Source: Halieaceae bacterium UBA4438
GTDB lineage: Bacteria; Pseudomonadota; Gammaproteobacteria; Pseudomonadales; Halieaceae
Reading direction: 5' to 3'
DNA: 6,354 nt
Assembly (NCBI GenBank): GCA_002390485.1
Contig: DGPO01000095.1
Span: forward strand, 1-6,354
Positions 1 to 5,073 of this stretch are shown here, piece after piece. A model generated the notes under the pieces. The model did not search any database, was not told the origin of the DNA, and saw only the letters and a program-made list of their open reading frames with translations. Both the position numbers and the translations under genes were made by a program. Within the stretch, counting starts at the first letter, position 1; each line of letters opens with the position of its first letter.

Positions 1-188
1 GTTTTAAAGCCTGTGAATGCATCACGCCCGAAGGTATTTTGCGTCAAGAAGGGTGACAATTCGCTGTTCAGACGCGCGACATCATCCGCAGGTAAAACCT
101 TGTCGACAATGACCGCCCCATCTTTTTGTAAGTGCTCAATAATCTCATTAGGCGACGCTGTCGCTGCGACGTGTTCGATGGTTGCCAT
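1..188 (-). CDS. Phytanoyl-CoA dioxygenase (PhyH) family protein, N-terminal fragment
   Basis: The minus strand is open from an ATG at 188-186 to the left edge, giving the first 62 residues of a protein whose C-terminus lies outside the window. A GGAG Shine-Dalgarno at 197-200 lies 8 bases before the ATG and supports this start. The fragment begins with a helix-type stretch (NEIIEHLQKDGAVIVDKVL, about residues 14-32) followed by a segment ending GRDAFTGFK. This is the usual opening of bacterial PhyH-like Fe(II)/2-oxoglutarate oxygenases: an 'HLQKDGAVIV' strand and then a GRDxFxG segment just before the cofactor-binding core. The HxD...H iron ligands would lie beyond the edge, so catalytic competence cannot be judged. 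Members of this family hydroxylate a wide range of substrates, so the substrate is unknown. It is divergent from the VOC gene and may share its control region. The family call rests on pattern recognition of a short piece. Confidence 0.75.
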   Translation of the reverse strand, partial: MATIEHVAATASPNEIIEHLQKDGAVIVDKVLPADDVARLNSELSPFLTQNTFGRDAFTGFK

Positions 189-238
189 GGCGTCATCTCC
201 GATTGAGTTCGTCTTCACCGCATCGATACCTCGTTAAC

Positions 239-266
239 ATAGTAAATCACTGGAATCGTTAGTCCA
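239..266 (-). promoter_or_regulatory. Candidate sigma-70 promoter for the PhyH-like gene
   Basis: On the minus strand a -35-like TGGACT (complement of 261-266) is followed after 16 bases by a -10-like TACTAT (complement of 239-244). Each matches the consensus at 4 of 6 positions. The -10 lies about 50 bases upstream of the PhyH-like start codon. The -35 coincides with the left copy of an AGTCCAG repeat. It is a weak prediction, made by eye. Confidence 0.3.
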
Positions 267-275
267 GCCGTCTGC

Positions 276-301
276 GCTATTGTTTGGTGCTATTGATTGG
301 T
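276..301 (+). repeat. Abutting 13-bp tandem direct repeat in divergent spacer
   Basis: GCTATTGTTTGGT (276-288) is followed immediately by GCTATTGATTGGT (289-301), identical at 12 of 13 positions. The pair sits 50 bp before the VOC start codon and about 90 bp before the PhyH-like start. It is flanked by two copies of AGTCCAG (261-267 and 305-311) and by an inverted CGTCTG/CAGACG pair (269-274 and 309-314). A 13-bp period is slightly more than one helical turn, so two protein subunits could bind nearly the same face. It may be an operator for the divergent genes; the repeat is seen, the function is inferred. Confidence 0.6.
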
Positions 302-337
302 GTCAGTCCAGACGCCACACTCACGGAAATCACCAAC

Positions 338-342
338 GAGGT
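338..342 (+). promoter_or_regulatory. Ribosome binding site fixing the VOC gene start
   Basis: GAGGT at 338-342 lies 8 bases before the ATG at 351. The reading frame stays open upstream to a TTG at 297, but that codon is inside the tandem repeat and has no Shine-Dalgarno, and the first conserved residues of the family follow directly after the ATG. This site therefore decides for the 351 start. Confidence 0.7.
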
Positions 343-350
343 GCCGCACG

Positions 351-1055
351 ATGACATCGCCCAACGCTGTTCACCACATTGCCGTGTCAACGGCCGATAT
401 AAAGGCGCAAATCGCTTTTTTTTCCGACGTCTTAGGCCTGTCGTTAGCAGGATTATTTTGGATGCACGGGGTGCCCAACGCTTGGCATGCATTTCTCAAA
501 ATGGGCGAGGCGTCGTTTTCGTTCGTCTTTATTCCCGGGAACGAGACGAAAGATGTGGTGATGGGTCAGACTCATGCAGGCACTGGCGCAGGCTCGTCAG
601 CACCCGGGACCGTGCAGCACATTGCACTCAACGTCGACACGATGGATGACTTGTTGACCCTGCGAGACCGCATTCGATCGCGCGGTGTGCCGGTATTTGG
701 GCCTCTCGACCACGGCCTGTGTCACTCGATTTATTTTGCAGGACCTGAGAATCTCACACTGGAAATTGCCACGAGCGATCAGGTGACCCACCCCTTAGAC
801 GGTCAGGGTACGTGGATCGACTCAGAGGTTGCGTCTCTTGCCGGAATTAGCCCCGAAGAACTCGAACAGTTTAAGCATCCAGCTGTATTCGAAGGGCAAG
901 GTGGGGCGATTAAACAGCCTGCCTTTGATGCTGAGAAGCCACACCTCGCCTACCCTGAAGACACCTATCCAGTAATGCTGGATATGCCCGACAGCGCCTT
1001 TAAAACGAAGCCGGAGGACCAAATACCCCCGGGCATTGGGCAGCAAGAGTCTTAA
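351..1055 (+). CDS. VOC superfamily metalloprotein (glyoxalase/extradiol dioxygenase-like)
   Basis: This is a 234-residue cytosolic protein with one paired betaalphabetabetabeta VOC domain in residues 6-141. The first module opens with VHHIAVST (His9) and the second with VQHIALNV (His90). The domain closes with HSIYFAGPENLTLEIAT, which carries Glu138. His9, His90 and Glu138 occupy the positions of the 2-His-1-Glu metal triad of type I extradiol dioxygenases, and the closing HSxYFxxPENLxLEI motif is typical of that branch. Residues about 142-234 form a tail rich in Pro, Asp and Glu with no domain I recognise. Single-domain VOC proteins range from ring-cleaving dioxygenases to isomerases, lyases and binding proteins, so no reaction can be assigned. 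The gene is divergent from the PhyH-like gene and ends 3 bp from the convergent alpha/beta hydrolase gene. Family call firm, function open. Confidence 0.88.
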   Translation: MTSPNAVHHIAVSTADIKAQIAFFSDVLGLSLAGLFWMHGVPNAWHAFLKMGEASFSFVFIPGNETKDVVMGQTHAGTGAGSSAPGTVQHIALNVDTMDDLLTLRDRIRSRGVPVFGPLDHGLCHSIYFAGPENLTLEIATSDQVTHPLDGQGTWIDSEVASLAGISPEELEQFKHPAVFEGQGGAIKQPAFDAEKPHLAYPEDTYPVMLDMPDSAFKTKPEDQIPPGIGQQES

Positions 1056-1058
1056 GCC

Positions 1059-2213
1059 TCAGACCGGAAATCCTTGATCGGCCAACCAATCTAGCACCGC
1101 GGCACTGGCTTGAGCCGCGAGCTCAGGCTGTCCCATGTAATAGTGGTTCGCGCCTTGAATATTGACCATCGCCTTTCGAGTGTGACCAATTGCCTCAAAC
1201 AATCGATCAGTGTGCTGGGGTGTACAGGCGTCGTCCGCTGAGTTGCCCACCACCAATACTGGAACAGTGACGCGTCCTAAACTGGTTGGGCCGCAGGCAT
1301 TCGCGTCGTCATAACTCCACTGAGACAACCAACTCCGCAAGGTACAGAATCGAGCAAGACCCACCGGGCCGTTGTTTGCAATGCGTGGGTCGCCCAAGTA
1401 GCACGTGCCTGGCGCGCGATCATTGGGATCGACTCGTGGATCCAGCCAGCGCGGGTCGGCCATCGTTCCGTGCGTGACAAAGGCAAACTCCTCGTGCTCT
1501 CGACCCGCATCGATTAACGCGGCCAATTTATTTTTTACCCAGCTCGTTATTTTTCGATTCCGCGCGATCTGGGCCTCGTGATAGCGCACCAAAAATGCAT
1601 CATCAAACGGCGGATTAATTTCCCCCCCGTACAAATCAAGACTGGCGTCACGCAGGGTTGGATTGCACTCGTCAATCACTGAGGCGTCCAACCATTCGGT
1701 CAGCGTGCCGTGGCGCGATACGTGAGCGGCCATCATGATCAGCGCATCTGCGGGGGGCAACGACGCCTGGGTCAAATCAGGGCCTCCACCACAGGGACTT
1801 GAGGTCACTGTGGGACGTTCAGCCTGAGACTGATAAAAGGCTGAGAGAGAACCACCGCCACTCCAACCCAGCAGCACCACATGCTGATAACCCAGCACCT
1901 CCCGAGCGTGCCGCATTGCCGAACCCAAATCCAAGGTGACCTTTTCCATGTTGAGCGCGTAATCGGCACCACGATAACGGCTATCGCAGGCGAGGACATG
2001 AACGCCTGCGCGCGCAAACTGACTCATAATAGGCAACCAGCCGGTACCGCCAATCGGGTGCATTGTGACCAGACAGGTAGCAGAGGGCTCTTGCGTTCTG
2101 ATCAGTGTGCAAAAGACCGTAACAATGTCCTCTGCACTACCGTAGGTCTCTTTAAACCCCGACTTTTCAACGGTCACTATGGGGAATGGCTCTCTAATTA
2201 CTTTTTTTGTCAC
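1059..2213 (-). CDS. Alpha/beta fold hydrolase, substrate unknown
   Basis: A 384-residue protein read from GTG at 2213 (a 387-residue form from GTG 2222 is possible). In the 384-residue numbering, MHPIGGTG at 51-58 is the HG-type oxyanion segment. CDSRYRGAD (76-84) follows the second strand. GWSGGGS (116-122) is the nucleophile elbow with Ser118. After the cap, PVLVVGNSADDACTP (318-332) supplies the acid Asp327 or Asp328, and GANHYY (355-360) supplies His357. The triad is thus complete. The stretch between the elbow and the acid, about 200 residues, is much longer than in small esterases and includes a Gly/Pro loop and an Arg/Lys-rich helix, implying a large cap over the active site. I see no signal peptide, so it is probably cytosolic. 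It stands alone on its strand, divergent from acuI and convergent with the VOC gene. It may be an esterase, a C-C hydrolase or an acyl transferase. Confidence 0.88.
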   Translation of the reverse strand: MTKKVIREPFPIVTVEKSGFKETYGSAEDIVTVFCTLIRTQEPSATCLVTMHPIGGTGWLPIMSQFARAGVHVLACDSRYRGADYALNMEKVTLDLGSAMRHAREVLGYQHVVLLGWSGGGSLSAFYQSQAERPTVTSSPCGGGPDLTQASLPPADALIMMAAHVSRHGTLTEWLDASVIDECNPTLRDASLDLYGGEINPPFDDAFLVRYHEAQIARNRKITSWVKNKLAALIDAGREHEEFAFVTHGTMADPRWLDPRVDPNDRAPGTCYLGDPRIANNGPVGLARFCTLRSWLSQWSYDDANACGPTSLGRVTVPVLVVGNSADDACTPQHTDRLFEAIGHTRKAMVNIQGANHYYMGQPELAAQASAAVLDWLADQGFPV

Positions 2214-2217
2214 GACA

Positions 2218-2225
2218 ATCACCTT
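2218..2225 (-). promoter_or_regulatory. Ribosome binding site that decides the hydrolase start
   Basis: The minus strand reads AAGGTGAT at 2225-2218, pairing well with the 16S rRNA tail (GGTGAT part of AAGGAGGTGATC). It is followed after 4 bases by GTG at 2213-2211, equivalent to about 8 bases from a GGAGG core. The in-frame GTG at 2222-2220 is itself part of this Shine-Dalgarno and has nothing comparable upstream, so the downstream GTG is the better start. Confidence 0.65.
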
Positions 2226-2313
2226 TTAAAAGCGTCACCCGGCTACCCTACCGGAACTCGAACGCGCACCCTTCATTTATCCATATCATCCGTGAAAGTA
2301 ATCTTTTTTAGGT

Positions 2314-2322
2314 TGATATAAC
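2314..2322 (+). promoter_or_regulatory. Candidate extended -10 promoter for acuI
   Basis: TGATATAAC at 2314-2322 fits the extended -10 pattern TGnTATAAT with one mismatch, 48 bases before the acuI ATG. A -35-like GTGAAA lies at 2292-2297, but its 19-base spacing is long, which is acceptable when an extended -10 is present. An alternative is TTGATA at 2313-2318 acting as a -35 with AATAAT at 2338-2343 as -10. The two overlap and cannot be separated without mapping the transcript start. Confidence 0.45.
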
Positions 2323-2370
2323 GTACTCTGTTCACACAATAATGACCGACTTCCGCACGAGGTAAACACC

Positions 2371-3354
2371 ATGTTCAACGCATTGCTTGCAACTCAACCT
2401 GACGGCCAACATCGCGTCGACGTCACACAGATCGACACGTCAGACCTCGCAAACACCGGTGTCCTGATCAAAGTCGATTACAGCACCATCAACTACAAAG
2501 ATGCGCTGGCGGTTACCGCTTCCGCGCCGATTATTCGAAACTACCCATTGGTTCCCGGTATCGATCTTGCGGGGACCGTTGAGCAAAGTGATGATCCGAT
2601 GTGGAATGTTGGCGACTCGGTGGTTGTCAATGGATGGGGCATGGGTGAAGGCCATTCGGGCGGCTTGGCACAGTACGCACGCGTGCCGGCCAGCTTCTTA
2701 GTGAAACTCCCACAAAATATGACCACACGTCAGGCCATGGCAATCGGCACTGCAGGCTACACCGCGGCGCTGTGTGTCGATGCACTCGACGCTCAAGGCG
2801 TCACGCCAGACCAAGGCACGATCTTGGTGACCGGTGCCAGCGGCGGCGTGGGCAGTGTCGCTGTCGTACTCCTTGCGGCGCGCGGCTTCTCGGTCGCCGC
2901 ATCAACCGGCAAGCCGGATGCAGCCGATTACCTCACGCGGCTCGGTGCATCGACGATTATCGACCGACATACATTATCAGCGGCAGGGAAACCGCTTCAG
3001 GCAGAGCAGTGGGCTGGCGTGGTAGATGCCGTGGGTGGAAATACGCTGGCCAATGCCTGTGCTCAGACCCGTTACGGGGGCGTCGTCACTGCCTGTGGAC
3101 TGGCTGAAAGTGCGGCTCTACCTGCCACAGTAATGCCGTTTATTCTGCGCAGTGTGGTGTTACGAGGCGTCGACAGTGTCATGGCACCCGCCGAGCCCAG
3201 ACTGTCAGCGTGGGCCCGACTGGCGCGCGATATGGATCTTGCGCTTCTGGAGACCATGATCACCGAAATTGGTCTCTCTGAGGTCTGCGACGTCGCACCA
3301 AATGTACTCGCAGGAAAAATCACAGGGCGGTTACTCGTTGACGTTAATCGCTAA
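2371..3354 (+). CDS. acuI: NADPH-dependent acrylyl-CoA reductase, AcuI/YhdH family (MDR)
   Basis: A 327-residue cytosolic medium-chain reductase, the normal family length. The N-terminal GroES-like half carries NYKDALAV (41-48), YPLVPGIDLAGTV (58-70) and GHSGGLAQYARVPA (94-107). The Rossmann half has the nucleotide loop VTGASGGVGSVAV (153-165) and STGKP (178-182), placed to hold the NADPH 2'-phosphate. PFILRSVVLRGVDSV (256-270) and GKITGRLLVD (315-324) are the characteristic late motifs of YhdH/AcuI. The Cys/His ligands of zinc alcohol dehydrogenases are absent, as expected. Characterised members reduce acrylyl-CoA to propionyl-CoA and protect against acrylate formed from DMSP or 3-hydroxypropionate. 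GAGG at 2359-2362 lies 8 bases before the ATG. No other acrylate or DMSP gene is in the window, so the physiological substrate is inferred from family only. Its last 24 bp overlap the end of the opposing serine hydrolase gene. Confidence 0.9.
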   Translation: MFNALLATQPDGQHRVDVTQIDTSDLANTGVLIKVDYSTINYKDALAVTASAPIIRNYPLVPGIDLAGTVEQSDDPMWNVGDSVVVNGWGMGEGHSGGLAQYARVPASFLVKLPQNMTTRQAMAIGTAGYTAALCVDALDAQGVTPDQGTILVTGASGGVGSVAVVLLAARGFSVAASTGKPDAADYLTRLGASTIIDRHTLSAAGKPLQAEQWAGVVDAVGGNTLANACAQTRYGGVVTACGLAESAALPATVMPFILRSVVLRGVDSVMAPAEPRLSAWARLARDMDLALLETMITEIGLSEVCDVAPNVLAGKITGRLLVDVNR

Positions 3355-4683
3355 ATCGTCTCGCGCTGTGAGTGCGTTGTAGATCTTGGCAAATGGATCG
3401 GCGAGACCAGCAGCTTCGTTCAACGTCAGTCCCAATCGAACAAGTACAAGCTCGGCTTCGGGCACGACGACGACAAACTGACCCGAATTCCCTCCCGCGT
3501 GGAAGGTATTAGCCGGCAAATCGGGGTAGTCGCTCAAGCGCGTGTTCAGCCAAAAGCTCAAGCCATAGAAGTCAGCACTATCACTTGGGGTAACGGCAAG
3601 GCGCTGCCACTCCTGCGATAAAATGTCGTCACGTCCGTGCCACGCGTCGAGCCACCACTGGCCGTAATTTGCCCAGTCGCGCGCAGTCAAATAGGCAAAG
3701 CTAGAGCCCACCTGCACACCACTGGTATCGGGCTCGAGCAGCGGGTCGTCCAAGTCCAGGTAGTCATTGATTTCTCGATCAATCCAATCCACGTATGAGA
3801 CGTCCCCAAGAGAGGCTTGCCAGAGATAAGACACCACGTTGGTGTCACCGCTAGAGTAAACAAACGCTTGCCCGGGCTCTCTACGATGGCCCTGCGCCAA
3901 GGGTACGTGCCACATGGGTACACCACCGTAGAGCATTTCAGTCACGTCATCGCCCGGCAAATAGCGCTCTTCAAAATCGAGCCCACTGGCCATGCTCATC
4001 AAGTGCTTTAAGGTCAATTCGTCAGAGACATCGCGGGTGGTGTGCACGGGAGCTTCCAGCGCCCTCAGACGCTCTCGGACAGGCATTGACAGTGCCATGT
4101 GGCCTTTGCCAACCTGAACGCCAACAAAAGACGCCATGAGGCTTTTGTTCATCGACCAACCCTGCAATCGAGTGCTCGGCCCAACAGGCTCTGCGTAGCG
4201 CTCAGAAACGACTTCGCCTTTGTGCATGACCAGAACGGCGAGCGTATTTCTTCCCCCCGTTTCTGGCTCTTCAAACAACGCGTCAATCGCAGACTCGACG
4301 GCTTGGTTATCCGAGCGGACGGCGCTTATCGACAGGTCACGCTCGGCGTGGGCGTCGAGCGCATCGACGGTTGAGGCTTGTATACCATGGAGCGTGCAGC
4401 CGTAGCGGTCACGATAACTGGCCGTCGCCGAGGCGGTTAATATTTTCACTGTGGCAGAACGCGCGCCCACCTCAGCCTTCACAAAACGATCCATACCGGC
4501 AACAGTCGCCATACGCGGTAAAATATCGTGTTCAAGCACGAATTCAGCGGGAAGGTGGCTCACGAAAACGCCAGAACACAGTTGCTTGGCGGAGTATCCC
4601 ACGCCAATTTTCGCCGCACCGTGAAGCAACCAACCCGCAGCGCTCACAGCCACCACTAACACCAGTAATACCACGCGAACCAT
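3331..4683 (-). CDS. Membrane-anchored serine hydrolase, beta-lactamase/NylB-like fold
   Basis: A 450-residue protein whose residues 2-20 form a hydrophobic N-terminal segment, so the catalytic part should face the periplasm. A region with Cys36 (KQLCSGVFVS) and Cys96 (YGCTLHG), a possible disulfide pair, precedes the PF00144-type domain. That domain has the SxxK motif Ser177-Met-Asn-Lys180, a Tyr276-Ser-Ser motif in place of class C YxN, and His395-Ala-Gly397 in place of KTG. This HxG variant is found in esterases and 6-aminohexanoate-dimer (NylB-like) hydrolases rather than in true beta-lactamases, so amide or ester hydrolysis is likelier than drug resistance. The Shine-Dalgarno is weak (GAGAGAG, complement of 4688-4694). 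It lies 68 bp downstream of the small membrane protein gene and may share a transcript with the symporter. Its stop is inside the end of acuI. Substrate unknown. Confidence 0.88.
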   Translation of the reverse strand: MVRVVLLVLVVAVSAAGWLLHGAAKIGVGYSAKQLCSGVFVSHLPAEFVLEHDILPRMATVAGMDRFVKAEVGARSATVKILTASATASYRDRYGCTLHGIQASTVDALDAHAERDLSISAVRSDNQAVESAIDALFEEPETGGRNTLAVLVMHKGEVVSERYAEPVGPSTRLQGWSMNKSLMASFVGVQVGKGHMALSMPVRERLRALEAPVHTTRDVSDELTLKHLMSMASGLDFEERYLPGDDVTEMLYGGVPMWHVPLAQGHRREPGQAFVYSSGDTNVVSYLWQASLGDVSYVDWIDREINDYLDLDDPLLEPDTSGVQVGSSFAYLTARDWANYGQWWLDAWHGRDDILSQEWQRLAVTPSDSADFYGLSFWLNTRLSDYPDLPANTFHAGGNSGQFVVVVPEAELVLVRLGLTLNEAAGLADPFAKIYNALTARDDLAINVNE

Positions 4684-4751
4684 AGGACTCTCTCTGTAGA
4701 ACGTGACTTAATATTTAACGTTATTTTTGAAAATCATAGCGTCGTTAAGGC
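4684..4751 (-). promoter_or_regulatory. AT-rich gap with palindrome, possible internal promoter
   Basis: This 68-bp gap is much more AT-rich than its neighbours. It contains the palindrome TAACGTTA (4716-4723), the run TTAATATTTAA (4708-4718) and a distant inverted pair TTAACG (4715-4720) / CGTTAA (4743-4748). On the minus strand several -10-like hexamers occur around 4706-4716, but none has a convincing -35 at the right distance. It could hold a secondary promoter or operator for the serine hydrolase, or be plain spacer. No terminator-like GC hairpin with a T run is seen. Confidence 0.25.
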
Positions 4752-5030
4752 TCAGTCGACAATGGTGTGATTCGCCACTCGAATCTCATGAAGCCGCGCC
4801 AGTAGCCACGCCAGGGCCAACAGTAAAAGACCCAGGGCAACCATTACTAGGACTGCAAAACGACTGATTCCCAGAGCTGCACTACCCCAGACGCTCGGGC
4901 CCAGTGCGAGCATGGCCAGACCCGACAGAGTCCCCACGATAAGTAGTCCATAAGCCGTCCACCGAATCCTATCGTGAGTACTCGACGTGGGCGTTAAAAT
5001 CACACCGTTGAGGTTAATGTCGTCACTCAC
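4752..5030 (-). CDS. Small two-helix membrane protein, hypothetical
   Basis: A 92-residue protein starting at a GTG (5030-5028). An in-frame TGA lies five codons upstream and no other start is available before Met40, so this is the only sensible start; the Shine-Dalgarno is poor (a GGGCGAG two bases away). Residues 1-23 are polar. Two hydrophobic helices follow, about 26-43 and 57-79, joined by a short GPSVWGS loop, and the last dozen residues are polar with an RLHEIR basic patch. By the positive-inside rule both ends should be cytoplasmic. I do not recognise the family. It sits 43 bp after the AGCS symporter gene and 68 bp before the serine hydrolase gene on the same strand, so it may be co-expressed and might assist one of them. 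Length, open frame and spacing favour a real gene, with some doubt. Confidence 0.68.
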   Translation of the reverse strand: MSDDINLNGVILTPTSSTHDRIRWTAYGLLIVGTLSGLAMLALGPSVWGSAALGISRFAVLVMVALGLLLLALAWLLARLHEIRVANHTIVD

Positions 5031-5073
5031 GGCTCGCCCGAAATATCACTGTGTAAACCAAACCTCACGACGC

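Noticed and set aside
297..350. Upstream TTG extension of the VOC gene by 18 residues
   Set aside because: No Shine-Dalgarno precedes it, it starts within the tandem repeat, and the ATG at 351 has a good GAGGT site directly before the conserved first strand.
284..649. Plus-strand open frame overlapping the VOC gene in another frame
   Set aside because: Arg-rich, low-complexity translation typical of a shadow frame; the VOC frame has clear family motifs.
2239..2257. CCGG...CCGG pair as a terminator or attachment-site hairpin
   Set aside because: Only a 4-bp self-complementary stem with an 8-base loop and no T run; it is too weak to call.
2241..2280. tRNA-like fragment (minus strand GTTCGAGTTCC resembles a T-loop)
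   Set aside because: The bases either side do not pair as a T-stem, and no acceptor, D or anticodon arm can be assembled around it.
1881..2321. Plus-strand open frame opposite the hydrolase N-terminus
   Set aside because: It lies opposite a well-supported gene, has no recognisable domain, and its sequence reads like an antisense shadow.
3331..4683. True class C beta-lactamase (AmpC-type resistance gene)
   Set aside because: YSS and HAG replace the YxN and KTG motifs, and the N-terminal membrane anchor with the Cys-bearing region is not AmpC-like.
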